A DNA stretch of 64,000 nucleotides, taken from positions 744,001-808,000 of the forward strand of contig RCTD01000013.1 of NCBI GenBank assembly GCA_014898415.1, read 5' to 3'. Source of the DNA: Stromatinia cepivora (lineage: Eukaryota > Ascomycota > Leotiomycetes > Helotiales > Sclerotiniaceae). The notes under the pieces were generated by a model. The model was not told the origin of the DNA. It worked only from the letters and a program-made list of their open reading frames with translations, and did no database searches. This document shows positions 43,366 through 54,987 of this stretch, piece after piece. Numbering within the stretch: position 1 is the stretch's first letter; each line of letters begins with the position of its first letter. Position numbers and translations under genes: made by a program.

Positions 43366-44229
43366 TCATGCGTCATCTTCAGCGTAGTTAGTAACTCCTC
43401 CTGCGAAGATAAATGTGAAGACAAAAGCAGTCCATTACAAAAATTGAAGTACAACACCAATCTTAACAGTGATATTGTTGCTCCCGCCCAAGCTTAGAAG
43501 TTCTTGCTGTGATCTTACAACTTCTGCAATAGACAATGCACCTGCAAAAGACTATGCTGTAGTGAACTAGAAGAGCATTATTGTAGCATGGTTTAAAAAG
43601 AGAATGGTTTTGGACTTAAATTTTGCATGCGGTCGAGTAGTTAGTTCGAGGGGGATAAGAAGCAAAATGCTAATTAGGAATAGGAGCCTAGCTCTGGGGA
43701 AAAAAGATGGAGATTTAACAAAGACATTACGCTGCATTCCTGACGCGAAAACGAGAAGTTTCTTGGTGGCATTTGATGTGCTGTTGGAATTTTGGATAAG
43801 TATATCACTAAATCTTTCCTGAGTAGTGGCACATTGTAATTTTTTATCAGCATCAGACCCAGTCCGTGGAAGACATATACCTTTCTCATAGTTAGCCAAT
43901 CTGCAGTTCTTCATTACAGAGCCGAGAGATAGCATACCAAAATATCCAACCCTGACTTGACACTGCCAGTCTCTTAAATCCGCTTGGATATTTTCTAAAA
44001 ATATTCCTGGTACGCCTGGAAGAGCTGCAATTGCGGTAAGCACTAGAATTTCAGTGTTAGACTACATGTAAAATATCGTTGGTGCCTAAACTACCCACCA
44101 TAAAACAGCAGAGCAGGAAATGCCAGAAAACTTATCGCCCGTCTGTATTGTGGGAGACCACCTATTTTAGTTTAGTGAATGATATTCAGAAGAAAAGAGA
44201 TGGAAGTACAGCTTACGAACGAGAGCCAT
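43366..44229 (-). pseudogene. Decayed Fig1-like four-helix membrane protein gene
   Basis: The ATG at 44229 starts MALVRGLPQYRRAISFLAFP ALLFY after removal of a probable intron ending TAG. A further block reads VLTAIAALPGVPGIFLENIQ then LRDWQCQVRVGYFGM, and distal blocks LLSLGGSNNITVKIGVVLQF and FTFIFAGGVTNYAEDDA end at 43366. The RVGYFGM motif plus four hydrophobic runs resembles the fungal Fig1 domain family (Ca2+ influx and membrane fusion in mating). In the last helix an in-frame TAA (LQFL-stop-WTAFVF) sits where a CAA Gln would read through. Exon joins in the middle could not be closed cleanly. Family call is tentative. Confidence 0.45.
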
Positions 44230-45303
44230 GTTACTCTCCTAGAATACTGTATCAAATGATCGTGAAGTATGGATTCATTAGACTGGTTCGCAGATCCAGC
44301 CGACTGAAAGAACATTTGTGATGGAGTTGCAAAGAATAAAAGCTACGAACAGACGATTTAGAAGATTAATACCTAATAGAGATTCTATATGTACTGCGTG
44401 AATAACGCGCAGAATCCCTCGGCACTGTATCCGTGACGTTTCGTGAGGGGCAGATATCTTAGACGAGAAGGGGAAACACAAGGAACATGACCAAGCACTA
44501 CAACCCAAGTCTTCCCACTAGGAATGACAGGGGATTTATTGCACAACTTTCTGCTCATTTTGAGAACAAAACAAGTCAATTGAGCAGCAAGAAGCTGAAA
44601 CTCGAGGCACAGACTCCACTTGGTCTCATCACATAGGGCTGGTGTGGGGGACCACAATTGGTGGGAGACTCGCAAGATTACCTAGGCGATGAGATCTGGA
44701 GTCTGGTCTGTGGAAATATGCTTTTGAAGAAACAATCTACACAGCTGATCCGAAATTGCTACCAAGGATTGACGAAGTAGCTTCCGGGTCTGGTAATTCC
44801 AATACCGGCAACATGGTCGTTTGAATTTTACATGGTTCAATTCAATGCTGTATGAGTAGGTTAACATAACGAGAAAGTTCTCGGAGAAGTGGGTAAATAT
44901 ATCCATTACGTAATCAACGAGGGGATTCATAGGAGGGGATTGTCACGATGTTGAAAATACAAAAACTTTGAGGTCTAGGTCTGAGAACAAATATTTCGTT
45001 CCAGCCTTCAAGAACACAAAATTGTCCCCTTCAGCATCACATCATCCCCCTATCCTCACCAAATGACAAATATGAGGAAGGTTGAAGACCAACTTTTGGT
45101 CTATCCAGGTCGCCTCAAAAATATTGAAGCCGAGCTCCAAATATCAATAGAGCACTTGGGAGCTGAATGACCGACTTAAAAATCAAAGCTTCGCCGAGAA
45201 ACCAAAATGTACATCCGACTCGGGCAACCCTGAAAAACAAGAACGGTACCCATTTCCGTATGCCCAAATAGACAGCCCATCTGAGCAATCGATTTTTGCA
45301 ATC
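44230..45303. other. Intergenic, no gene recognised
   Basis: Minus-strand ORFs at 44385-44675 and 44682-44930 are open but carry no motif, and no splice join improves them. They may be eroded coding sequence. Confidence 0.35.
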
Positions 45304-46118
45304 TTACATCTTCTCCCCTTGGATGGTAGCAACAACCTTCCTACTATGTTTGCTAGCTCTAAACTCCAAATACCATATTCCCTGCCAAGTACCCGTATTC
45401 AATTTTCCATTCGTGATAGGAATCGTAACACTTGCTCCCACCAACGCCGATTTTATATGTGCCTATAATAATTAGCCCCTATACCACATCTCTTCACCAT
45501 TCCTTCTACCATCCAAAAAAGTAAAAGAACAAAAAAAGAACAACAAACCGGCATATCATCCAACCCCTCCGCACTATGTCTATACAACTCCCCCTTCCTA
45601 TCCTCCGGCGCAATTCTATCCAACGCATCACTCATATCCGCCCTAACATCCTCGTCCCAATTCTCATTTAAACTCAGCGCACAACTCGTATGTTGAATGA
45701 ATAAATTGAGAAGTCCAACTTTGTAGTTTTTGATTTCGGGGATCGAGGATACGATGTGGTCGGTGATGAGATAGGAGCCACGGGATTTGGAGGGGAGTGA
45801 TATGGTTTTTTGTGTCCAGGACATGATGGCGGGTTTGGTGTAGCGGGCGGGGGAGAGAGAGCTGGTGTAGGTGCTTGGGAGGAGGAGTTTGAGGGGAAGG
45901 GTCCAGAGGGCGTGGAAGAGCGGGGGAAAGAGCGCGATGAGGAAGATTAGGACGAAGAGGATGTATAAAAATGGAAAGGACGATGTGGATTTGGTGTTTG
46001 GACGTGAGGTTCTATCTCCGTCGAGTTGCGTAGATGAAGAGGAGTTTGAGGATGACATTCCAAAGATTTTGGGTGTAATTGAGTTGCTTAGAATTCTAGT
46101 GGGGTTTGTGGACGTCAT
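45304..46118 (-). CDS. YjbQ/UPF0047 family protein with an N-terminal membrane anchor
   Basis: Exon 1 45549-46118, intron 45463-45548 (86 nt), exon 2 45304-45462, giving 242 aa. The core starts at an internal [20 protein letters not shown], then [39 protein letters not shown] and [15 protein letters not shown] joined to [16 protein letters not shown], then [13 protein letters not shown]. This is the full UPF0047 fold with its conserved HTSC, RHSAEG..DMPAHIK and GTWQG motifs; bacterial YjbQ can have thiamine-phosphate synthase activity. Ahead lie about 100 extra residues: a Ser/Thr-rich tail and a membrane helix [20 protein letters not shown]. An ATG at 46160 would add 14 residues; the start at the core MSW is the alternative. 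Confidence 0.88.
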
Positions 46119-46398
46119 GGTTTGAAAGCTGCATGGAGTTAGTTGACAGGGGTTATACATTTATTTACATCCATCTACCAAGCTGTAAAATCACTTGTGT
46201 AATATTCACTGCGCAAGCTCTCTGCAATGAATAAAATTGAATGACTATCGAAGAAATTTTTTGGGATATCTGCAACACATCAAAGCCTCATATCTACCCA
46301 GTCAATTCGTCAGCTGTCCCAAGCTGTTAATATTTTGACCTCTAAACGCCATTCCCATGCCTTCCATTGCTCTGATAACACTATAATTATCCTGCAGT

Positions 46399-47269
<871 letters not shown>

Positions 47270-48091
47270 CTTGTAGATATACTAGGTAGAAGATGAGGAG
47301 TGTTTGATATGACAGCTTGGGACTGTCGCAAGTTAATAGTAAACAGAAGCTCGGACGGTGAGTGCGGCCGCTTCCGTCCAAATATTTCCCGAAGACAAAT
47401 CCTCGCCTAGCTGGCTTATGGGCACTCAAATACTCCTATTTATTTGAATTTGTTGGAAGATTCTTTTGTAACTTCACTGTTATCCGTGTAGCAGGGACAT
47501 GGTTATGGTTCATCCATAGCTGGTCCATAGCTGGGTGTTTCTTTCGTAATGACTCCTCAACAATATTTCTTAATGTCTACTTGCACGCTATCACAAACGG
47601 TCTGGAACCCCGTCTCGTCTCCGTTATTCTTAGAGCTTCACGGGATCTACTTTTGCGGTATCGAAGTTTGTTCTCAAAATTCCATCAAAGTATCCTGATT
47701 GATACAATCATGCCAACGGCACTTCTCTGTCAGATACCTTGTATACTACTACACAGTCTATCCCGAGATCTCATATATCGACATGATGCGGCGAACGACA
47801 CCATGTTATGATCTTGCCTATTTGCACAACCAATAAGAGGCCTTTGAGGTGCGACAAATGTCACAGCTTCTAAAGAGATCACTATCCTGGAAAGGCAAGA
47901 AAGCAGAAGTCTCCACTTGTGATGATTCTGTTACAACCCTATAACAAATCAATCTGACTGGGTAGAACGAGCCAAGTGACGTGCAGCGGGAAATCACTAT
48001 GGTAGAAGTAGGTAGACGGTCTTGCTCAAAATTCTCATTGTGTTGTATTTACACTAATTGCCAACAATAAACTCCTTCCCCAATGAAAAGT
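47270..48091. other. Intergenic, no gene recognised
   Basis: It contains the CFIm25 promoter and the NDUFS6 3' side. The 149-aa plus-strand ORF at 47362-47811 is hydrophobic without motifs and overlaps the promoter; not accepted. Confidence 0.4.
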
Positions 48092-48924
48092 TTATCGTTG
48101 ACCAAGGGCTTCATCTGTAATACGTTGTGATTCATTGACTTCGGCGGGACGACCTTGTGCTTCAAGAGGGTAGGGGGTTACTGGGAGAGATTCAAGGTGT
48201 GCTCGATGATGTTCATTGGCCTGTAAGATAGATTAGTATTGAGACCGGCTGAATGCTCATGATTTCAGTGTGAGGGAGAGCTTTGGGGGAGGGGGTGTTC
48301 AGCGTCTAATGCCAGGGTATAACCCACAAATGGTAGTCCGCAGTAAGTGCAATTGCAGATTTCAGGCTTATCGGTATTGATGAAGATTCTTGGGTGTCCT
48401 AATGGTCCTCCGCCTCCATCACATGCAACTATACGATCGTGTGTCCATCGCACTGGTTGCTGGTGAATCAAGCTGATGGCTGCTTGTGGTGCTGGCTAGA
48501 AAAGGGTTAAAATTTTGAAGAAATAGTGCTAGGAAAAATCCCAAATGACCAAGCGCAACAGGAAATTACAGGAGCTTGCTTGATGATAGCATACCTGGGC
48601 TTCCATAATGGTTTGCTCAAACCTGGGTCCAGACATTGCTTTCTCCCTAGGATTCTGACTGCGCGACCATTTTCCCACTCTATTGGGTGCCTGCATAACT
48701 CTAAGTTTTTCCGCAGTCTCTACACTTTCCTGCAATGGCGCATCCTTAACGTGTGTCTCTATCGGAAGCTCGTTGGTTTTCGAGACATTGGGAACCTTCT
48801 TTGAGCCGTTTGGGTCATTAAGTTCTTGTTGATCGTTGGCAGAAAATGCGTAGGTTCGTCTGGCCGAGATTTGGACCCAGCGAGAAATTTGCCATACGGC
48901 TCTTGATCTGGCGGTGGACAACAT
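48092..48924 (-). CDS. NDUFS6: NDUFS6-type zinc-binding accessory subunit of respiratory complex I
   Basis: Exons 48595-48924, 48328-48495 and 48092-48220, giving 208 aa; introns of 99 and 107 nt. The presequence-like start is MLSTARSRAVWQISRWVQIS. A hydrophilic linker follows, then the zinc domain RWTHDRIVACDGGGGPLGHP, INTDKPEICNCTYCGLPF, spliced directly onto ANEHHRAHLESLP. The Cys-x9-His-x(n)-Cys-x2-Cys set is visible (C in VACDGGGGPLGH, then CNCTYC). The family is the matrix-arm subunit required for late complex I assembly. It is head-to-head with the Mpp6-like gene, 304 bp apart. Confidence 0.92.
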
Positions 48925-49228
48925 TATGTTGATGTTTCAATTCCTATGGAGGGACAAAAGAAGTTCTTAGAGTCGTTGTCGTTCGATTGCCAAATTGCTT
49001 ACGTAATACCCGTGAAGCTTAATCCGTCCACATGCAGCCGCGTAAATACTTTTGCTTTCTTTCACCTCCGTGCGACCTGTTGTACTTGGACACTTTGTAG
49101 ATCGTGGCAGCGGGAGGTTTACGACTAACATTCTACAGTATAATTTCATCCCGTCAATTACTCTACGTATTCTCAACCATTATCTTTCTAATTTATTTAA
49201 TACTGTGAACGATCAACAATCTACAAAA

Positions 49229-50188
49229 ATGTCGGCAAGTGCAAAGACCCCAACGAGTGCGCCAAAAGCCATGTCTTCGAGGCTTTTGACCATGAAATTT
49301 ATGCAGCGTGCTGCTGCTACATCACCTACAAATGCATCGCCTTCCTCAACAGATGAGCCATCGCCAAAACGACAAAAGACAGCACAAAATGCTCCTCCAA
49401 AGTTCAATGTCGACACTTTGGCCGATAATCGCGCGATTCAAGCAGCAATAGAGGAAGAGGAAGCCAAGAAGCAAGCCGCATTAGATCGAGCAGCCGCAGA
49501 AGCAGGAGATACACGATGGGTTCTGAGCTTCGAGGGAAGGAAAAACCTCAATGCTCCAACGAATATATTGCGAGTTGTTCAAACTAGTTTCGCAAATTTA
49601 GATCTTCCTTCTCCAACAAAGGTGCAGCATACTGATGATGGCGATAACGTTTTTGGAGATGAGAAACCATTCATGGTCGGACGAAGAAGTTTTGGAAAGT
49701 TTAATAAAGTTTTAGAGGTATGTGGTGTCTCTCGATTACTGCCGCTTATCATGCTAATAATTATTAAATAGAAACAGCAGAATCCAGATATAGAATTTTC
49801 ATCATCATCAGAGGAGGAGGAAAGTGACAACGAAGAATCCGCAGATGAGGATAGTGAGGATGATCCAACAGGCGCAAAAGAGTTGATAAAGGCCTCGAAA
49901 CAGGAAGCAATAAAACGGGCTAAAGAAGAACGAAAAGCCAAGAAGAAGGCAGAAAAGGCCGAACTGTTGGAGCTATCGAAAAAGAGAAAGAAGAAGCACG
50001 TCTCATTAAATGGCCTGACTTCATTATCTGGCTCTGGAGGGGGCGCACTTGGCTCGGGAGGTGCGAATAAATCTGACATTAAATGTTATACGTGTGGAGG
50101 AAATCATATTGCGAGGGATTGTCCAAGGCCGAAGAGGAAACATCAAGGAGATGGTGGGCCACCGAGGAAATCTCAAAGAATGAGATGA
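49229..50188 (+). CDS. mpp6: Mpp6-like nuclear exosome cofactor with a C-terminal zinc knuckle
   Basis: Exon 1 49229-49717, intron 49718-49771 (54 nt), exon 2 49772-50188, giving 301 aa. The MPP6 signature is MSSRLLTMKFMQRA near residue 15, followed by the DTRWVLSFEGRK-type block and FMVGRRSFGKFNK, both diagnostic. A Ser/Glu/Asp-rich acidic stretch (FSSSSEEEESDNEE) and a Lys/Glu coiled segment (KEERKAKKKAEKAELLELSK) come next. The C-terminus carries CYTCGGNHIARDCP, a CX2CX4HX4C retroviral-type knuckle, and a basic tail. Mpp6 tethers the nuclear exosome to Mtr4; zinc knuckles are typical of the TRAMP subunits Air1/2. Confidence 0.88.
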
Positions 50189-52288
50189 GGAAGGTGGGGA
50201 TTAGCGATGATAACACACGTTACAAGAGGTTGGGGATACTGGAGAGATTGAACTGTTGGACTGGTTTATGCTGACCAGTTCAGGAATATTCTCAAGGAAA
50301 GCACAGCCAGGACTGTTTACAATCAATGTCTTGGGATAAAAGCTCCCTGATGACCTTCATGCTTGGGATTACAGCAGCCAGGTGCAAAGGCCGAATTCTC
50401 ATGATCAATAGTCTTTGGAGAAATCTCAATCACCACCAGGCACAGATAAAGGTCACATCATGAAGTCACAGCAGATCCATAGTACGAATATAATAGAGAT
50501 GTTTCAATCTTCGGTGATACCGTGTGATCATATTTCATTTGCCATTTATGGGCGCATTTTCCAAATTATCTATTTTGCTCTCATCACTTGGCTCTCGATT
50601 GTCTGTGTTCTTCAGTTGAGATATCAGTAAACCCAAATTCCTTCTTGCCTATCTTGATACACGAAGATATACGACAGATCTCTTTGATCACTCTTTTCTA
50701 TCACTATTTCTATAGTTCATATTTTTAGTCAGTACCAAAGAAAAGAAGGAATGAAACTATCATCTTCCTAAATCATCTCGTGCTGCTCTGTATTTACTTG
50801 TTTCATTCTTAAGTAAAGAGTCCTCTCACTCTTTATATATTCTTTTTATCTTCAGCCTTTTTTCTCTAGGGATTTCATCTTTATTTACTCGTGCTGCTGT
50901 GAGGATGGGGCATGGTAGTGAGGATGGGAATCGGGATAGTAATGAAGATGGGAATGTGTAAGAATTAGGATAGCAGTAAAGATGTAAGATGGAGAATGGG
51001 AATGAAGATTAAAGTGATAATGGAGATAGATAAAGCAAATTTGCGATTTTTGGATACTCTCAAGAGAAAGTTGATAAATCGATAGTTTAGCTTAGTTCGG
51101 GAGTTTGTGTTTGTCAGAAGTGGTTTCGATTCATTTGGTGGAGTAATGAAGCAGGATATGAGAGAATGAAGTATATGAAGATGAGGATGAGAATAGCAAA
51201 TGAGGATCAAGGGGTAGACGTTGGGAGCCGAGATTATTAGAAACTGTTACGCTAAATATGATCTGTTAAACATTATGATTCATTCAATCCCTCGGATCCT
51301 ATTTTCCTGGAGTGGATTCTGTTTCTATCTTTAATGTGAGAACCTAGATTGCCTTTATAAAAATGCTCATTAGAGTCAAAAGATGAAGGCTCACTAAGGG
51401 TAATCGTATTCGTATAATATCTACAGAATACGGATACACATCAATACGGTGCTAGTTCACATTGCATAATCAAATAAATGCTCAGGCTCAGATGCTTAAA
51501 ATTATGTTTTTGATGTACTTATTCCCATCCAGTGCGTTGTAGGATTATGATTGGTTTATTCGATAGATTCAATATTCTATTTAGGTACTTTCGAGTATAA
51601 ATATTCGGACATGGGAATATTTGATAGAGTGCGTAAATTATCTTTAGCACATTTTTGGGGATTAAGGCTGAGACGTTTGAAATTCATATTATGACATGAG
51701 TTAGTTTCTGGGAATTGGGTTTCCGTACGCATTTTGGTTTTTGGAAGGGGAAGGTTTGTTGCTGGATTTTATGGGTAGAGGGGAGAGGGATTAAATGGAT
51801 ATCGTATTTATAGTAAAGACCAAGCTATTATGACAGTGTCCCTTCTTCTTCTTCTTCGCCTATTCAACCGTATGTTACGATCTAGATATTTGTGCTTTAT
51901 ATATCTCTCGATTCTCATCTCTCTATTATCTAACTATGTGAGCAAGACCGATAGAAATGGATTAAGACCTCCTGAGATCTCACATTTTCTCCTGTAAAAT
52001 ACCAAAAACACTAAAAGAAATGAAATCAAATTTAGTAGAGATTCTGTTCACTGGCTCCACATATCTGTGAGTGAGAATAAATCCCGATATGTTCTTCATT
52101 CGAAGGGGCAGGGAGTGAGCGGAGGAAAGTAGCCATAGGTTGTTGTTTATTCAACGAAGCTACACCGGTATATAAGGTTTTGACACAGGCAAGTGGAAAA
52201 TATCTTCATCCTCATCTTGACAAGCAGTCAGATCTGGAAGTAGAAGAGCACCAAACTACCGTGACCTTCTAGCATCCCCACTGTCCTC
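50189..52288. other. 2.1-kb intergenic, no gene recognised
   Basis: AT-rich; GAAGATGGGAATG-like purine repeats at about 50890-51020 and 51130-51220. No coding frame supported. Confidence 0.4.
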
Positions 52289-52567
52289 TCACCGGCAAAA
52301 GTCCGCTCCATCATCTTGACCCGAGCCATCTTCCACATAGGTCCACGCAGTACGAAGCATTGCATTCGCTTTCGATGGAGTAAATTTGTAATTTACTTCG
52401 TCATCCTCGAATTTGCGGGGAAATAGGGGTATAGCGGTCTGTTGGATGAAATTCTGGCCTGATGTTTGAAGGAAGGGGGTTGTGAGTTGACACTTTTGAA
52501 ATGAGTTGAATCTCTGGAAATTTGCAATAAAAATTTTGTCCGAAAAATCTCTTGGATAGACAGCCAT
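52289..52567 (-). CDS. Hypothetical short ORF
   Basis: An uninterrupted 92-aa frame beginning MAVYPRDFSDKIFIANFQRF and ending EDGSGQDDGADFCR. Composition is not obviously artificial, but there is no motif and no splice evidence. It starts 70 bp from the inverted-repeat element at 52637. It may be a relic exon. Confidence 0.25.
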   Translation of the reverse strand: MAVYPRDFSDKIFIANFQRFNSFQKCQLTTPFLQTSGQNFIQQTAIPLFPRKFEDDEVNYKFTPSKANAMLRTAWTYVEDGSGQDDGADFCR

Positions 52568-52636
52568 ACCGAAAATCTGACTCTTATAAATTATTCCTAG
52601 ATACTTCTAGGTGTTGTGGTCAAGTCGCACAATCAT

Positions 52637-52908
52637 GCAGGGCTGGGCAAAGGGTAGGGTATACCCGGAGTAACCCGGAGTAAAACCGACCGAAAAGCCG
52701 CCCTATATAGTATATAAGGTTATATATTTAATAAAGGTTATAAATGATCAAGAAAAGTTAAAGAATTATAATTATAATTATATAATATAAAGTTCTGATT
52801 ATATAATATAAATCCACATTAATAATTAACTCTTTAACTTTGGACAATAATATAAACTCTACAGTACCCCTAGCACCCAACAATATTTCCGGGGATGCCC
52901 AGCCCTGC
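52637..52908. mobile_element. Short inverted-repeat (MITE-like) transposable element
   Basis: A 272-bp element. Its first 13 bases (GCAGGGCTGGGCA, 52637-52649) are exactly repeated in inverted orientation at 52896-52908 (TGCCCAGCCCTGC). A 6-bp direct repeat AATCAT abuts both ends (52631-52636 and 52909-52914), consistent with a target-site duplication. The core is AT-rich with no ORF; the sub-terminal part contains GGTATACCCGGAG and TAACCCGGAGTAAAACC, shared with the diverged copy at 2421-2833. The missing transposase makes it non-autonomous. Confidence 0.88.
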
Positions 52909-52914
52909 AATCAT

Positions 52915-53526
52915 GGCGACCAAAGCTTATTTTTTGAGGCTCAAGCAAACATTAGAAAGACACCGACCGACACACACTGACTCGGAACCGAAAATATCGG
53001 ACCTATTCATCCGTCTCAGGCCAACCTTTACACCTGGCCTGGTGCTTACTTTTCATCCTTCCGTGACGTCTTCCCACATGGTTTGGACACCACCTGGTTA
53101 ACATGCCTGTCTGGAAGAGACGACACTGGGCTTGATCATTCCTTCTTGTTGCGAATGGTTACAGATGAGAAGGAAACACATAAAGAAGTAATCAATTGTA
53201 ACAGATGCATAAAAATATGCAGATGTTATACGAGCGAGATGAGATACAGTGACACTCACCTAGAAACTTGGTATCTTGGTATCTTGGTGTCTTGGTGTCT
53301 TGGTGTCTTGGTGTCTTGGTGCGTATGCATTCGACATTACGAGTAGTTGATACGATTTGTATACTTATTTTAGACAAGATTCTGTATTCTCCAAATCCAT
53401 TCTACACAACATAGGATGTAGGATGATAGAATTCTCGTACTTTCTTAGTATTTGCAATTCGTACACCGTACAATCCAAAAACATCTTCTCGTCTCCGCTC
53501 TCAAACAAATAATTTACTAACCAAAT
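52915..53526. other. Intergenic, with a minisatellite
   Basis: Apart from the 8-bp array listed below, no gene is recognised. Confidence 0.4.
53267..53322. repeat. CTTGGTRT 8-bp minisatellite
   Basis: Seven 8-bp units: two CTTGGTAT, four CTTGGTGT, one CTTGGTGC. It generates a false repeat-derived ORF on each strand. Confidence 0.92.
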
Positions 53527-53706
53527 TCATAATTTCGTACTATCGCAATTTTTCTTGGCAGAAGCAATGGGCGCTCGCATCCATGCATCAATGGTAGTGG
53601 ACTCAGTGGAGTTGTTGATCATCACCTCATACACACCATCGATGTTCTTGGCAATTTTCGGCTGGTACAACACAGGCAAAGCCAAGTGAAGCACGACGGG
53701 AGACAT
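53527..53706 (-). CDS. Candidate small protein of 59 aa
   Basis: An intronless minus-strand frame from the ATG at 53706 to the TGA at 53527. It begins MSPVVLHLALPVLYQPKIAK, continues NIDGVYEVMINNSTES and ends IDAWMRAPIASAKKNCDSTK L. Mixed composition, C/G-ending codons and a stop-free run in an otherwise AT-rich stretch suggest a real small gene. No family recognised; no signal peptide beyond a weak hydrophobic start. Confidence 0.35.
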   Translation of the reverse strand: MSPVVLHLALPVLYQPKIAKNIDGVYEVMINNSTESTTIDAWMRAPIASAKKNCDSTKL

Positions 53707-54987
53707 TTTTTATTGGGCATTGAAAAGTGTCGTGTGCTGTTCTTTTTTTGAGGTTGTGATTATCGCACCTGCGTGAAGCACTTCTAGTAGAAAATATTTG
53801 AACACATCAACTTTCAATATCAAAAAATGCTAAGGGGGAAGTTTGGTGTTTCGAGTTGGAAGCTTGGAGGTTTGTAAGTGGAGAAGAGCCGGGGTTTAAC
53901 GATCGATGAAGGGGTAAATATTAGGTGGGTAAAGGAGTATCTAATCTTGAAGAATAAATGTTCTGTTACAACACTATTTATGTATTCTACATCCCGAATC
54001 CGAATCCGAGCTTGAATTATTGATGTGTTAAGTGAACATGTGAATGAATTTATTTGGGGCAGATATGCACAAGTTGAGCTTGGCAGTGAAAAATACGGCA
54101 AATACGGCCTGCACGCAGCTGGTTTGTGAATGCGCGAGATTGGTTGTGTAAGCCTTTCAGTGATCAGATCTGAGGACTCATGACTGAGCAGGTGAAGAAA
54201 GAGTGGGAGTAGCTTTATCGGATCGACGGGAAGATCTAATTCAATACATTTTTAGTTGGACTACAGAATATACTCTCCTAGGATAAAGGGGAAGAGGAGA
54301 ACAGAAAATATTCTAGAGTCATGATTAGCTAACTAACTCATTATTGTCTATCAATCAAGCCCAACCCCACAGAAAATCTGCCCAGGGTGTTTGAATAAAT
54401 AAATCTCCATGTCACTTCATGTCCTTCTATTGTGTGGTTCCTTTTCCTCCTTTTCGAACCTCGATATTTCAAGACCTACTTATACTTTTAGAGCTCTTGC
54501 TTCTTGCTTCTTCACCAACATACCCGCGTCACCCCTGGATATAAACTTCCGGGTCATCTACACAGTACGAACGAATACATTCATTTCACTACTTCACTTA
54601 TACAACGATTTCGATTCTTCTTATTGATATGTAATTTACAATAACTTTAATTTGACGATTTTAATACGCATTTATCAATAGAATTAATCTTTTTCTTTGA
54701 AAGTTTTCAAACTCAAGTTCTTGCCAAGGCGTTCGTTCCTCTTTGTCTCCTACACCAAAAGAAGCATACGTCATCCCTGCGGTAAACCACTACGGGCAAA
54801 TTTTCGACACAAAGGAAAGATCTGGATATACAGGTTTTTGGTTCCGTCTTTTATCAATACAAGACAATACCAATATACCAGTCAGGATTCTTTTTAAGGA
54901 AAGAACTCCTCCAATTGAGGGCTTTCGGCGTGTTTGACGTCTGGTGTTAGACTTGGATTGGGTGGATGAGATTAATACGATCCGATC
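53707..54987. other. Intergenic upstream of the PAP2-type gene
   Basis: It contains an open frame at 54743-54937 (64 aa, SPTPKEAYVIPAVNHYGQIF) ending about 50 bp upstream of the PAP2-gene start. It could be an upstream ORF or a relic; not called a gene. Confidence 0.35.

Noticed and set aside
47362..47811. 149-aa plus-strand ORF
   Set aside because: It overlaps the promoter of CFIm25, is hydrophobic without helix periodicity or motifs, and has no family resemblance.
53192..53377. Repeat-derived ORFs across the 8-bp minisatellite
   Set aside because: The frame is open on both strands only because the 8-bp unit lacks stops; the protein would be a tandem artefact.
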